Positions 37,686 to 47,589 of a stretch of 64,000 bases of DNA are shown here, one piece after another. The DNA is from Novosphingobium naphthalenivorans NBRC 102051 (GTDB taxonomy: Bacteria > Pseudomonadota > Alphaproteobacteria > Sphingomonadales > Sphingomonadaceae). The position numbers and the translations under genes are program-made. The notes below the pieces were generated by a model. It saw only the letters and a program-made list of their open reading frames with translations, was not told the DNA's origin and did not search any database. Position 1 is the stretch's first letter. Each line of letters opens with the position of its first letter. The stretch spans positions 20,259-84,258 of the forward strand of contig NZ_BCTX01000011.1 of the NCBI RefSeq assembly GCF_001590985.1, written 5' to 3'.

Positions 37686-40439
37686 TCAGTGCTCCTGCTT
37701 GCGCACGAGCGCGATGCCCGCCGCCATGAGGATCGGCGCTGTGATCGCCAGGGAAAGGAACGCGCTTGGCAGGTCGGAAATGCCAAGCGCCTTGCAGAAG
37801 ATGCCGCGGCTGATGGTGAGGATATGCGTGGCCGGATAAATGACGCCGACCAGCCGTCCGGCGCCTTCCAGCGAGGCGACCGGGGTCAGCAGGCCGGAAA
37901 ATTGCACGGCAGGAACGATCGTGATGATCGCGGTGCCGAAGATGGCGGCGATCTGGCTGTTGAGGAAGGTCGAGCAGATGAGGCCGATGGCGGTCGAGCT
38001 CAGCGAGAAGAGCAGGGCGCCGAGCGTCAGCGCGATCAGGCTGCCCTTGATCGGCACGCCGAACACGGTCACGGCCAGGAGGGCAAGCAGCACGAAATTG
38101 ATCATCGCCAGCGCCACATAGGGGAGCTGCTTGCCGAGCAGGAATTCGCTGCGGGTGACGGGCGTTACATAGAGATTGACGATCGACCCCAGCTCCTTCT
38201 CGCGCACGACGCTCAAGGCCGTCAGCATCGCGGGAATGAGCAGCAGCAGCAGCGGAATGACGGCGGGCACGATCGCCACCAGGCTCTCGACATCGGGGTT
38301 GTAGAGGAAGCGCGTCTCGACCGAGGCCAGCCCCAGGGTAGGCCGCACGCCCAGCGACTGCTGGGAAAATTCGGAAAGCCATGACAGGTGCATGGCCTGG
38401 ACATAGGATAGCACGGTCTCCGCCCGGCTCGGCATGGATCCGTCAACCCACATGCCGATCGAGACATGCCGTCCATGCTTGATGTCGCGCGCGAAATGGG
38501 GCGGGATCTCGATGACGACGCTCAGTTCGCCATTGCGCATCCGCCGTTCGAGCTCGGAATAGCTGTAGATCGGCTGATGCTCGACGAAATAGCGCGATCC
38601 CGAGAGATTGAGCGCATAGTTCTGGCTGGTGGTCGTGCCGTCGCGATCGAGTACGGCAAAGGGCAGGCGCTCGACATCGAGGCTGATGCCATAGCCCATG
38701 ATGAACAGGAGGAAGATGCTGCCCAGCAGCGCCAGCGTCGCGCGAATGGGATCGCGGCGCAGTTCCATCGTTTCGCGGCGGCTGTAGCTGATCATGTGCC
38801 GCAGGCTGAAGGGGACGGGCCGTTCCGCCGGGCGCTTCAGGCTTGCCGTCTCCGGCGTGCTTCCCGAGTCCGGCGATACATCGGCCCGCGGTGCATCATC
38901 GTCATCGAGACCGCCCAGACGACGCAAATGGCTGATGAATGCCGCTTCCAATGTCGTTTCGCCGCTGGCCTGAACGATCCCGGCCGGCGTGTCGGTCGCC
39001 AGCACTTTGCCCATATGCATCAGCGCGATGCGGTCGCAGCGCTCGGCCTCGTTCATAAAATGGGTGGAGATGAAGATCGTGACCGCGTCGTTGCGGGCGA
39101 GGTCGATCATCATCTGCCAGAAGGTGTCGCGCGCGATCGGATCGACGCCCGAAGTCGGCTCGTCGAGAATGAGGATTTCCGGCGAATGGATCACCGCGAC
39201 GGCCAGGCTCAGGCGCTGGCGCTGGCCCAGGGGCAGGCTGTCGGGATAGGCATCCATCAGCTCGGTGAGACCGAAGCGCAGGGCCATTTCCTGCACCCGG
39301 TTCGCGATCCGCTCGGGCGGGACGTGGTAGAGCTGCGCGTGCAGCTCCAGATTCTGCTGCACGGTCAGTTCGGTGTAGAGCGAAAAGGCCTGCGACATGT
39401 AGCCCACGCGCTTGCGGGTCTCGATGTCGCGCGGATCGACTTCGCGGCCCAGCAGCAGTGCCTCGCCTTCGCTGGCCGGGAGCAGGCCGGTCAGCATTTT
39501 CATGGTCGTGGTCTTGCCGCAGCCGTTCGACCCGATGAAGCCGAAAATCTCGCCGCGCTCGATGCGGAAATCGACATGATCGACGGCCGTGAACGCGCCG
39601 AAGCTCTTGGTGAGGCCGCGCGCCTCGATCGCGGGCGGGCCGTCGAGCGCAGCCGTGCGCGGGGGAATGGTCACGGCATGATGCTCGCGCCGCTGCTCTT
39701 CGGGCAGCAGGGCGATGAAAGCCTCTTCCAGCGTCGCGCTGCCGGTGCGTTGCAGCAGTTCGGCCGCCGTGCCTGTAGACAGCACCTGACCGGCATTCAT
39801 CGCGACGAGCATGTCGAAACGCGCTGCCTCTTCCATATAGGCCGTCGCGACCAGCACGCTCATGCCGGGACGGTCGATGCGGATACGGTCGATCAGATCC
39901 CAGAACTGCGCGCGGGAAAGCGGGTCGACGCCGGTCGTCGGCTCGTCAAGCAGCAGCAGGTCGGGATCGTGGATCAGGGCGCAGCACAGGCCGAGCTTCT
40001 GCTTCATGCCGCCGGAAAGCTTGCCAGCCGGTCGCGTGCGGAAGGGGGCGAGCCCGGTCGCTTCGAGCAGTTCGTCGATCCGTGCCTCGCGCTCGGCCTT
40101 GCCCTGGCCGAACAGGCGGGCGAAGAAGTCGATGTTCTCCACCACCGACAGGGTCGGATAAAGATTCTTGCCCAGCCCCTGCGGCATATAGGCAATGCGA
40201 GGGCAGACGCGCCGCCGGTGGCCGGCATCGGCCATATCGCCGCCCAGCACTTCGACCCGCCCCTGCTGGATCGCGCGGGCCCCGGCAACGAGCGCGAACA
40301 GGCTCGACTTGCCGACGCCATCGGGGCCGATCAGGGCAACCGTCCGGCCTGCCGGCAAGTCCAGGTCCAGCCCGTCCAGCGCGATGGTATCGCCAAAGCG
40401 CAGGCGCACGCCGGAAAGGCGGGCGGCGAAATCGCTCAT
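37686..40439 (-). CDS. rbbA: RbbA-type ABC transporter: two ATPase domains fused to an ABC-2 permease
   Basis: A 917-residue fusion. The first ATPase has Walker [10 protein letters not shown] (38-46), signature LSGGMKQKL (141-149) and Walker B LLLLDEP (161-167). The second has GSNGCGKTT (303-311), a degenerate signature LPLGQRQRL (402-410) and ILILDEP (422-428). The C-terminal ~370 residues form an ABC-2 permease (first helix ~575-595, then a periplasmic loop and five helices with [22 protein letters not shown]). The order and length match E. coli RbbA/YhiH (~911 residues). In this operon it works with an adaptor and outer-membrane factor as an exporter. The symbol reflects family similarity only. 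Confidence 0.9.
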   Translation of the reverse strand: MSDFAARLSGVRLRFGDTIALDGLDLDLPAGRTVALIGPDGVGKSSLFALVAGARAIQQGRVEVLGGDMADAGHRRRVCPRIAYMPQGLGKNLYPTLSVVENIDFFARLFGQGKAEREARIDELLEATGLAPFRTRPAGKLSGGMKQKLGLCCALIHDPDLLLLDEPTTGVDPLSRAQFWDLIDRIRIDRPGMSVLVATAYMEEAARFDMLVAMNAGQVLSTGTAAELLQRTGSATLEEAFIALLPEEQRREHHAVTIPPRTAALDGPPAIEARGLTKSFGAFTAVDHVDFRIERGEIFGFIGSNGCGKTTTMKMLTGLLPASEGEALLLGREVDPRDIETRKRVGYMSQAFSLYTELTVQQNLELHAQLYHVPPERIANRVQEMALRFGLTELMDAYPDSLPLGQRQRLSLAVAVIHSPEILILDEPTSGVDPIARDTFWQMMIDLARNDAVTIFISTHFMNEAERCDRIALMHMGKVLATDTPAGIVQASGETTLEAAFISHLRRLGGLDDDDAPRADVSPDSGSTPETASLKRPAERPVPFSLRHMISYSRRETMELRRDPIRATLALLGSIFLLFIMGYGISLDVERLPFAVLDRDGTTTSQNYALNLSGSRYFVEHQPIYSYSELERRMRNGELSVVIEIPPHFARDIKHGRHVSIGMWVDGSMPSRAETVLSYVQAMHLSWLSEFSQQSLGVRPTLGLASVETRFLYNPDVESLVAIVPAVIPLLLLLIPAMLTALSVVREKELGSIVNLYVTPVTRSEFLLGKQLPYVALAMINFVLLALLAVTVFGVPIKGSLIALTLGALLFSLSSTAIGLICSTFLNSQIAAIFGTAIITIVPAVQFSGLLTPVASLEGAGRLVGVIYPATHILTISRGIFCKALGISDLPSAFLSLAITAPILMAAGIALVRKQEH

Positions 40440-41509
40440 TTGAACGGCGTGAGCGCCAGCTTGGCAGGCCAGGGCTTGTCGTGATCCGTCCGCACATAGG
40501 CCATGCCGGGCATACCAGATTTCACAATCTTGCGTATCTTTGCCAGCAATTTGGGATCGATCGTGGCGCGGACGCGGAACATCAGCTTCTCGCGCTCATT
40601 CTTGGTCTCGACCGTCTTGGGGGTGAATTGCGCGACATCGGCCACGAAGCTTATCCGTGCCGGGATCACGCTGTCCGGCGCGGCATCGAGCACGAGCCGC
40701 GCCTCGTCGCCCAGAGCGACGCGGCCGGCGGCCTCTTCCGGCAGGAAGAACGTGAGATAGACGTCGTTGAGGTCGATGAGATTGAGCACCTTGCCGCCGC
40801 CGCCCACCACTTCGCCGGGTTCGGCGATGCGATATTGCACGCGGCCATCGCGCGGCGCGCGAAGCTGCGCGTCGGTGATATTGGCGTCGACCTGCCGGAC
40901 CAGCGCCTGCGCCGCCGAGACGTTGTCCTGCGCGCCGGCTGCCTGCGCGCGCGCCGTGGCGATGGTGGCGTCGATCGCGGCGATCTGCGCCTTGGCGGCA
41001 TCGACACCGGCCTGGGCGTTCTGCAGCCGCGTGTGATCGTCCTCCTGCTCCTGGCGCGGTGTCGCGCCTTCGGAGGCAAGCGCGGTCGAGCGCACGAGAT
41101 GACGCCTGGCGGCTTCCAGATCGGCCTGGCGCTGGCGCAGCTGGGCCTGTGCGGCGGAACGCTGGCTTTCAGCCTGCGTAACCTGCATCTGCGCGGAGGT
41201 GACAGTCGAGAGCGCAGCCTGAACCTGGGCCTGGGCCTGGGCGCGCTGCGCCTGCAGCGTGTCGGTATCGATGGTGGCGAGCAGTTGCCCGGCCTTCACT
41301 TCATCGCCTTCGTCGACCAGGATCTTGCGGACCCGGCCCGGCGCCTTGGCGGCAATGTCGATCTCGGTGGCCTCGATCCGGCCATTGCCGCTGGCGATGC
41401 CTTCGCCCAGCCCGTCACGCGTCAGATAGTATCGCGCGATCAATATGGCCGCGATCACTATCGCGGCGACGGCGAGGCGGATCGCCCATTTCCTTGTCGT
41501 GCCATTCAC
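40436..41509 (-). CDS. HlyD-family periplasmic adaptor (YhiI-like) of the ABC exporter
   Basis: A 357-residue membrane-fusion protein. It starts at GTG 41509, overlapping the stop of the outer-membrane factor gene (GTGA), giving [24 protein letters not shown], a single anchor helix. It has a lipoyl half [24 protein letters not shown], a long coiled-coil hairpin (~90-205, [22 protein letters not shown]), the second lipoyl half [25 protein letters not shown] and a beta-barrel with [15 protein letters not shown]. It is coupled downstream to the RbbA-type gene by ATGA overlap. It connects the ABC pump to the outer membrane. Confidence 0.9.
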   Translation of the reverse strand: MNGTTRKWAIRLAVAAIVIAAILIARYYLTRDGLGEGIASGNGRIEATEIDIAAKAPGRVRKILVDEGDEVKAGQLLATIDTDTLQAQRAQAQAQVQAALSTVTSAQMQVTQAESQRSAAQAQLRQRQADLEAARRHLVRSTALASEGATPRQEQEDDHTRLQNAQAGVDAAKAQIAAIDATIATARAQAAGAQDNVSAAQALVRQVDANITDAQLRAPRDGRVQYRIAEPGEVVGGGGKVLNLIDLNDVYLTFFLPEEAAGRVALGDEARLVLDAAPDSVIPARISFVADVAQFTPKTVETKNEREKLMFRVRATIDPKLLAKIRKIVKSGMPGMAYVRTDHDKPWPAKLALTPFK

Positions 41510-42984
41510 GGCGTTGGTCCCTGTTTTTGGAGTCCCGTTTGCTGGGGGCCCTGTTGTCGGGATTGCTGAGCCTGAGCGTGAGCTTCGGGGAAAGCTCCGC
41601 CCAGTGCGGCGTAGAGTTTGACGCCGCTCGCCAGCCAGGCGCGGCGCAGCTGGATGAGCGTCTGCTCGGCGGAGAAACGGTCGCGCTCGGCATCGAGCAC
41701 TTCGAGATGGGCCACGCGCCCCGCCTCGTAGCGGATCCGCGACAGGCGCGCGCGCTCGGTCAGGGCCGCAATGGCCTGTTGCGTGGTATCGATCTGCGCC
41801 GCCAGCCATTGTCGCTGGGCCAGCGCGTCGGCGACATCCCGGAACGCGGACTGGATGGTTTTCTCGTAATTGGCGAGCATCTCGTCGCGCCGCGCCTCGC
41901 TGCCGCGCAGATTGGCGTGCAGTTTGCCGGCGGTGAAGATCGGCAGCGAGATGCTGGGCCGGAACAGCCAGGCGCCCGTGCCCTTGGCGAACAGATTGTC
42001 GAGATCGCCGCTGGCGCTGCCGCCCAGCGCCGTAAGTTTGATGGAGGGCAGGAAGGCCGCGCGCGCGGCGCCGATATTGGCTTCGGCCTCGCGCAGCTGA
42101 TGTTCGGCGGCAGCGACATCCGGGCGGTTGACCAGCAGGTCGGAAGGGAGGCCGGCGGGGATCGGCTGATCCAGCCCGACCGCGGCGAGATCGTGCGTGA
42201 AACGGGTATTGTCGACCGGGCTGCCGACCAGCAGCGTCAGGGCATTGAGATTCTGCGCGCGGGCCAGTTCGAGCGTCTGGATCTGCGCGGCGGCCTGGGT
42301 ACGCAGTGTCTCGCCCTGCGTGACTTCGATCTTTGAGCCCGAGCCCAGATCGTAGCGGCGCTGGAGCAGATGGAGATAGGCTTCGCGATTGGCCAGCGTC
42401 TCGCGCGCAAGGGCAAGGCGCTCGGCATAGTCGCGGTCGGCGAGATAGGCCGCGGCGACCTGAGCGACCAGACTGGTGGCCAGGCCGCGGCGCGCTTCCT
42501 CGCTTGCCAGATATTGCTGCAGTGCAGCCGCGCGCAGGTTGCGCAGCTTGCCGAACAGGTCGATTTCCCAGCTCGCCTGGAGCAGGCCGTCATAGCCGGT
42601 AAGCTTGTCGTCCTGCAGCAGCGCGGCAAGATTGTCGGGCAGGCCGATCCTGGTCATCCCGGCCGAAGCGGCCAGTTGCGGCGCCAGATCGGCACCGCGT
42701 ATGCGCACCAGCGCGTGGGCCTGCTCGATCCGCGTTGCCGCCGCGCGCAAGTCGCGATTGGACGCCAGTGCCTCTGCGATCAGCGCCTTAAGCTCTGAAT
42801 CCGTGAAGAAATGTTCCCATCCGATATCCGCGGCCGAGCCCGAAGCGGTCCCGGCCGCCATGTCCGGATAGTGCGCCTGCACCGGCAAGGCGGGCTGGAC
42901 CGGCCGGGGGGCGAACGAACAGCCCGTGACGCAGACAACCGACGCGAGCGTTCCAGCGATTCCGACGAAGCGATTTCTCAACAT
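41506..42984 (-). CDS. NodT-family outer-membrane efflux lipoprotein
   Basis: A 492-residue outer-membrane factor with lipoprotein signal MLRNRFVGIAG...VVCVTGCSF (Cys ~22), the region GWEHFFTDSELKALIAEALASNRDLRAAATRIEQA typical of OprM/NodT proteins, the motif [20 protein letters not shown] and paired long helices. It forms the trans-outer-membrane channel of the ABC exporter. An in-frame ATG 57 bases upstream exists, but 42984 gives the correct signal. First gene of the four-gene operon; an inverted repeat GGTGCA-N8-TGCACC (43023-43042) lies upstream. Confidence 0.88.
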   Translation of the reverse strand: MLRNRFVGIAGTLASVVCVTGCSFAPRPVQPALPVQAHYPDMAAGTASGSAADIGWEHFFTDSELKALIAEALASNRDLRAAATRIEQAHALVRIRGADLAPQLAASAGMTRIGLPDNLAALLQDDKLTGYDGLLQASWEIDLFGKLRNLRAAALQQYLASEEARRGLATSLVAQVAAAYLADRDYAERLALARETLANREAYLHLLQRRYDLGSGSKIEVTQGETLRTQAAAQIQTLELARAQNLNALTLLVGSPVDNTRFTHDLAAVGLDQPIPAGLPSDLLVNRPDVAAAEHQLREAEANIGAARAAFLPSIKLTALGGSASGDLDNLFAKGTGAWLFRPSISLPIFTAGKLHANLRGSEARRDEMLANYEKTIQSAFRDVADALAQRQWLAAQIDTTQQAIAALTERARLSRIRYEAGRVAHLEVLDAERDRFSAEQTLIQLRRAWLASGVKLYAALGGAFPEAHAQAQQSRQQGPQQTGLQKQGPTP

Positions 42985-43369
42985 ATCCGTCCAAACCGCC
43001 CCTGACGCCGGAACCCTGCTTAGGTGCACGAACTGCTGCACCGCACAAGACTAGCGCGATTTCTCTTTGTACGAAACGCCTTAGGATCATTGACAAGGAT
43101 TTTTCCGGCTGTTGGCTGAAGCCGATTCTCTCTTTCAGGGGGTTGGCACGGTTGCGTCCCGGCCGGTCTGGGTGCTGATGGCGATACCGTAAGCGGCCCA
43201 ATATCCCGTTGGGTCAGGGGCCGGGATGGGGTAAAGATTCCCCTCGAACCTGTCCGGCATTTTGCCGAACGATCAGGGACACGCGCGGCGCTGGTACAGG
43301 TGCCAGGACCATGAGCGGAAGGCGAAGCGCAGGACTGCTAGCCGGACTGCGCCGCCGGGAGAATGGGAT
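42985..43369. other. 385-bp divergent intergenic region (ABC exporter / AraC regulator)
   Basis: No gene is supported. It must hold both divergent promoters. GGTGCA (43023-43028) and TGCACC (43037-43042) form an inverted repeat with 8-bp spacing, 39 bp before the outer-membrane factor start, a candidate operator. Confidence 0.5.
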
Positions 43370-44386
43370 ATGCTGGAAGCAGCACTGTTGAAGGACGGAA
43401 AAGGCGATCCGCTGCTAGACGGCAAGCTCAACGAGTCGCGTGAGTGGGGAGTCGTCAACCGCTTCTGCGAACAGACCTATACGCGCCTGTCCAGCCAGCC
43501 CCTGACAAGAGGTTTGGATCCCAATGCGACGATCCGGATGCTGAAGATCGGCAGAATAAAGTTCAGCCGCTTCTGCTTTGGAACGCCGACGAGAGCGGAC
43601 GAGTTCGATCCCAGTTCCGGCAACATCATCGTGGTCAACACGCTTAAAGGGAGCGTCAGGCACCCCCTCGACGGCAATGCCATTGTCGATACGCGTCCCG
43701 GGGACAGCTATGTGGTCGATTGCAGCCGCATAGACTATTGGAATGTTGCGGACGGGCATGACCTCCAATTGAATTTGACGGTGCCCCATGCCCTCATGGA
43801 GGAGATGGCCGCCCGCTGGTATGGCTTTGTCCCGGACGACGATCTGTGGCGCAGGAGGCTGGTCTTCGGGAGGCGGGAGTCCGCCTGGCTGTCGCTCCTC
43901 GATTATGCCACCCGCTCGCTTGACGCGCGCCATGACGGCATCGGGCATGGCCTGATCGAGCAGCGCATCGAGGAGGCAATCTGCCTTGAACTGCTGCGCA
44001 ACTGGGCGCGGGAAGCGGGCCTGTGCCTTGATACGGGCGCCCGGGCCGCAGCTCCCCACTATGTGCGCGAGGCCGAGCGGCTGATGATCGAATGCGCCGG
44101 TGCGGCGCCGTCGATCACCGATATCGCCATGAAGCTCGGCATCACTACGCGCAGCCTCTCGGAGGGGTTCAGGCGCTTTCGGGGCATTACGCCGCACGCT
44201 TTCCTCAATGCACAGCGCCTTGATGGGCTTCGGCAGGCCTTGCTGGCGGCAGCGCCGGGCGAATCCGCATCTTCGATCGCGCGGGCGAGGGGTTTTGTGA
44301 ATTTGAGCGCCATGGCGGCGGGCTATCGCGCGCGCTTTGGAGAAACTCCGGCACAGACATTGCGCGGCGTGCGGCCCCGGTCCTGA
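43370..44386 (+). CDS. AraC-family transcriptional regulator
   Basis: A 338-residue regulator with an N-terminal cupin-like AraC_binding_2 domain (~30-200; NIIVVNTLKGSVRHPLDG, DTRPGDSYVVDCSR) and two C-terminal HTH motifs (~235-335; PSITDIAMKLGITTRSLSEGFRRFRGITPHAFLNAQRLDGLRQAL, then ASSIARARGFVNLSAMAAGYRARFGETPA). The start at 43370 follows GGGAGAATGGGAT. It is divergent from the ABC exporter operon and precedes a zinc alcohol dehydrogenase by 207 bp; either may be its target. The inducer is unknown. Confidence 0.88.
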   Translation: MLEAALLKDGKGDPLLDGKLNESREWGVVNRFCEQTYTRLSSQPLTRGLDPNATIRMLKIGRIKFSRFCFGTPTRADEFDPSSGNIIVVNTLKGSVRHPLDGNAIVDTRPGDSYVVDCSRIDYWNVADGHDLQLNLTVPHALMEEMAARWYGFVPDDDLWRRRLVFGRRESAWLSLLDYATRSLDARHDGIGHGLIEQRIEEAICLELLRNWAREAGLCLDTGARAAAPHYVREAERLMIECAGAAPSITDIAMKLGITTRSLSEGFRRFRGITPHAFLNAQRLDGLRQALLAAAPGESASSIARARGFVNLSAMAAGYRARFGETPAQTLRGVRPRS

Positions 44387-44593
44387 ACAAACCCGGCGAG
44401 GGGCGGGCATTCACGCAAAGTTTGCTTCCGATTACGATCCCGGATTTCCGAAAGCAGACAGTTCCCCATCCGCGGCATTCTCCTCATTCGGCGGGGAAAG
44501 ACTAGATGCAGGATCGTGGAGACGATGGTCGTCGCCCGAATCTGCAACGCCCCTCATCGGGGTTCCTCCGCATAGGTACAGGAGAGGAAAGTC

Positions 44594-45631
44594 ATGAAAG
44601 CGCTTATCTATCAGGGTCCCGGCAAGAAGGACTGGGTCGAGAAGGAAAAGCCCGAACTGCAGAAGCCGACCGACGTGATCGTGAAGATCACCAAGACGAC
44701 GATCTGCGGAACCGACCTTCACATTCTCAAGGGCGACGTTCCGGCTGTGACGGAGGGCCGCACGCTTGGCCATGAAGGCGTCGGCATTGTCGAGGCGGTG
44801 GGCTCTGCCGTGCAGAACTTCAAGCCCGGCGATGCCGTGCTCATCTCCTGCGTGACCTCCTGCGGGAAATGTCCGAACTGCAAGCGTCAGCTCTATGCGC
44901 ACTGTTCCGACGGTGGCTGGATCCTGGGGCACCTGATCGACGGCACGCAGGCGGAATATGTGCGGATCCCGCATGGCGACAATTCGCTCTATCCGATCCC
45001 CGAAGGCGCCGATGAAGAAGCTCTGGTGATGCTTTCGGACATCATGCCGACGGGCCTGGAAATCGGCGTCCAATCGGGCCGGGTGAAGCCGGGGGATACG
45101 ATTGCCATCGTCGGAGCGGGGCCGGTGGGCATGTCGGTGCTGCTGACCGCGCAATTCTATTCGCCGGGCCGGATCGTGATGATCGACATGGACCCGGCGC
45201 GTCTGGAACTGGCGGCCCAGTTCGGAGCGACCGACACCATTCAGGTCGGTGCCGAAGATCCCGTCGCGCAGATCATGGAGATGACTGACGGGCTTGGTGT
45301 CGACGTGGCGATCGAAGCCGTTGGTGTGCCGGCGACATTCGACATCTGCCAGAAGATTGTCTCGGCGGGCGGAAACATCGCCAATGTCGGCGTGCACGGC
45401 AAGTCCGTGGAGCTGCACATCGAAGAGCTCTGGATCAAGAACATCAACATCTCGATGGGGCTGGTGTGCACCAATACCACGCCGATGCTCCTCAAGACCC
45501 TGCGCAACGGCAAGGTCGACCCCGCAAGGCTGGTGACCCATCGTTTTGCGCTGGATGAGATTCTGGACGCCTATGAAGTGTTCGGTAACGCCGGACGCGA
45601 AAAGGCGATGAAAGTCATATTGGCGATCTGA
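44594..45631 (+). CDS. Zinc-dependent alcohol dehydrogenase (medium-chain family)
   Basis: A 345-residue MDR alcohol dehydrogenase that oxidises an alcohol with NAD(P). Catalytic zinc ligands Cys38 and His60 with Glu61 (GHEGVG), relay Thr40 and His43, structural zinc cysteines 90, 93, 96 and 104, and a Rossmann motif VGAGPVGMS (~172-180) followed by Asp ~197 (MIDMD, NAD preference) are all present. GGAGAGGAAAGTC precedes the ATG. It resembles the secondary-alcohol / tetrameric bacterial group. A terminator follows at 45669-45706, so it is probably a single-gene unit, perhaps under the AraC regulator upstream. Confidence 0.92.
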   Translation: MKALIYQGPGKKDWVEKEKPELQKPTDVIVKITKTTICGTDLHILKGDVPAVTEGRTLGHEGVGIVEAVGSAVQNFKPGDAVLISCVTSCGKCPNCKRQLYAHCSDGGWILGHLIDGTQAEYVRIPHGDNSLYPIPEGADEEALVMLSDIMPTGLEIGVQSGRVKPGDTIAIVGAGPVGMSVLLTAQFYSPGRIVMIDMDPARLELAAQFGATDTIQVGAEDPVAQIMEMTDGLGVDVAIEAVGVPATFDICQKIVSAGGNIANVGVHGKSVELHIEELWIKNINISMGLVCTNTTPMLLKTLRNGKVDPARLVTHRFALDEILDAYEVFGNAGREKAMKVILAI

Positions 45632-45668
45632 GCCCGGCGGCGGAACGCGCCAAGAGCGCGGGATTGGG

Positions 45669-45706
45669 CGGGCGGCGTCAGGCCGCCCGTTCCTGTCGAT
45701 TCTTTT
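45669..45706 (+). terminator. Rho-independent terminator of the alcohol dehydrogenase gene
   Basis: CGGGCGGC (45669-45676) pairs perfectly with GCCGCCCG (45682-45689) around loop GTCAG, followed within 17 bases by a T-run ending at 45706. It lies 38 bp after the adh stop. Confidence 0.8.
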
Positions 45707-46153
45707 TCCGTCTGCGATTTTTGCATGGCGTCTCGCGAGGGGCGCCTTGCGGTATTTCCCTTCGCCCAGCATCGGATGCCGCCACCGGCGTCCGGCGTAT
45801 CATGTCCCTGAGGGATCGTGCGCAGGGGGCCGTCTGGTTGGCGCGGATTTAAGGAACAGCCTGGATCAGGCCAAGGGGTGCGATATCGCACCGGCTTTCC
45901 CGAGAAAGGAAAGTGGCTCCCTTTTCAGGATACGTCTAAAACAATTTTGCTATTCTTAACCGATGAAGCTCGAAAAACAATATCGCGGTTCAGGGCTGTT
46001 GGACGATCATCGCTGTTCAAGTGCAAAGATGAGGCTGTTACGTTTGTTTCCGATGCGCCACTGGCATCTATCCGGGAACCTACGCACGGAATACGAAAGC
46101 GAGAGCGCGACCGCGCGGAGCGCATTAGACTCGCCGGTGGTCCCAAGCCTTCC

Positions 46154-46315
46154 TTGAGGCAGCGGGCTGTAGCCTTGGCTCAGGAACGAGGAGAAGTTCG
46201 TACCAAGGACCTCACCGATATCGGCGTTCACCGGTGCTATCTGTCTCGCATGTGTGATGAGGGGCTGCTGGTGAAGGTTGGCTTCGGGCGATATCGTGCC
46301 GCATCGTCTGGGTGA
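46154..46315 (+). pseudogene. Remnant of an AbiEi-type (type IV toxin-antitoxin) antitoxin HTH domain
   Basis: From a possible TTG start at 46154 the frame gives a 53-residue peptide with RQRAVALAQERGEVRTKDL, TDIGVHRCYLSRMCDEGLL and VKVGFGRYRAA, the winged-helix pattern at the N-terminus of AbiEi-like antitoxins. Full proteins run ~200 residues or more, whereas this one stops right after the HTH. No AbiEii-like nucleotidyltransferase toxin is nearby. The frame stays open upstream to 45818 but that part looks non-coding. It is probably a truncated relic, or a small stand-alone DNA-binding protein. Confidence 0.45.
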
Positions 46316-46866
46316 TGGCCTGCTCATTGGGCGGGGTTCGAGAACCGAAGGGGAACGTGGCCAGCCAATCAGCATCATTGTCGCGGCCTGAAACTTTGCT
46401 GAGCCGGTCGATTCCACCTGATGGCCTGACAAACGCGCGAGGTACGGCAGTTTACAACCATGGAGAGCATGTGGGGCATCCAGCCGCTAATTGATCTGAC
46501 ACCTGGATGCCTCATCGCGATTCGGCTCGCAAGAGGAAGGGCATTGAAGTGCCGTTTCGGCGAAAATCGGCGCAAAGGAGCAAATTTGAGGCGTTCAGCG
46601 CGTATTTGAGTTTTGCTGCATGCCCCGACTCCATCATTCCACGCTGATTTCACCAGGTGCGTGAGGCCCAGCGCACCAAAGGCCAGTATCTATATGGGCA
46701 GCGCACAGGAGGACAGAAAGTGTGACGCACTTGCCGCACCGATCAGGAACCAGGCTGGCATGCCGCCCCGATGACCTGAGTCTCGTGCCACGAGGATCGT
46801 GACGACCAACGAGAAGTGGAAATTTGGGATGGCTACCAACACAAAATATCGGCAGGTGTCTAGCCG

Positions 46867-47478
46867 ATGGCTGCAAACGACCGATCTTCGACTAAAGCGA
46901 GCTTAGAGGACGGCGCCCGTGTGCGCCGCCAGGAAATACTGGAAATCGCTGCACAGCTTTTCGCGCGCAAGGGCTACAGAGGCACGTCCATCCGCGACAT
47001 CGGCGAGCAGGCCGGCGTGCTCGGCGGCTCCCTCTATCACCACATCAAATCCAAGGACTCGCTGTTTGTCGAACTGCACCATGCGGCGCTGGATGCTGCG
47101 GCCGAGAGACTTGCCGGAGCGGTTCAGGCTCAAGCTGATCCTTGGTCGAGGCTCGAGGCCGCATGCGTCGCGCTCATGGAAATCCAGCTCGACCCCAACT
47201 CGGCGACGCTGCCGATGATGAACGACTTCCGCGAAGTCCCGGACGCTGTGAGGCTGCAACTCGTTCGTCGGCGCGACGAATTCGAAGATCAGTTCAGGGG
47301 GCTGGTGGATGCGCTGCCGCTTCCGGGCGATATCGACCGCTCCATCTACCGTAATCTCCTGCTGTCGCAGCTCAACAAGGCCGCCGATTGGTATCGGCCC
47401 GGCCGCTTGTCGCCAGCGGAGATCGGCAGGCAGATCACCCGGATCTTCCGGCATGAGGCGGCGGCCGCAAAAGCCTGA
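46867..47478 (+). CDS. TetR/AcrR-family regulator of the beta-oxidation genes
   Basis: A 203-residue TetR regulator. HTH at ~22-68: RRQEILEIAAQLFARKGYRGTSIRDIGEQAG and GSLYHHIKSKDSLF. The ligand-binding domain follows and includes RNLLLSQLNKAADWYRPGRLSPAEIGRQI, typical of TetR proteins for acyl-CoA/KstR2-like ligands that control lipid or steroid side-chain oxidation. It lies 111 bp upstream of an acyl-CoA dehydrogenase gene in the same direction. An inverted repeat CTTGT-N7-ACAAG between the two is a likely operator. Confidence 0.88.
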   Translation: MAANDRSSTKASLEDGARVRRQEILEIAAQLFARKGYRGTSIRDIGEQAGVLGGSLYHHIKSKDSLFVELHHAALDAAAERLAGAVQAQADPWSRLEAACVALMEIQLDPNSATLPMMNDFREVPDAVRLQLVRRRDEFEDQFRGLVDALPLPGDIDRSIYRNLLLSQLNKAADWYRPGRLSPAEIGRQITRIFRHEAAAAKA

Positions 47479-47532
47479 CGTCTACGTCCGGTCGTTCCAA
47501 TCAGTTTTGAATCGGGCGTGGAGAGCAATCCG

Positions 47533-47549
47533 CTTGTGAGTGTAACAAG
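47533..47549. promoter_or_regulatory. Inverted repeat CTTGT-N7-ACAAG, candidate TetR operator
   Basis: Perfect 5-bp arms (47533-47537 and 47545-47549) in the 111-bp gap between the TetR gene and the acyl-CoA dehydrogenase gene, 41 bp before the latter's ATG. The size and spacing fit a TetR dimer site, but 5-bp arms can occur by chance. Confidence 0.4.
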
Positions 47550-47589
47550 TGTTTGGTAACTCTCCATGTAACGATCGAAAGAGGATTGC

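Larger units (their letters stand above)
45632..46866. other. 1.2-kb gene-poor interval with a terminator and an AbiEi-like remnant
   Basis: The interval holds the adh terminator and, around 46154-46315, a short stretch like an AbiEi antitoxin HTH. From ~46320 to 46866 no family was recognised on either strand; open frames are short and composition is less GC-biased at third positions than in neighbours. It looks like decayed or recently rearranged DNA between two functional units. Confidence 0.6.

Noticed and set aside
45818..46153. Full-length 165-residue protein extending the AbiEi-like HTH upstream
   Set aside because: The N-terminal part has no family likeness and contains no good start; only the C-terminal ~53 residues look conserved.
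46316..46866. Insertion-sequence remnant in the gene-poor interval
   Set aside because: No transposase motif, terminal inverted repeat or target duplication could be seen by eye.
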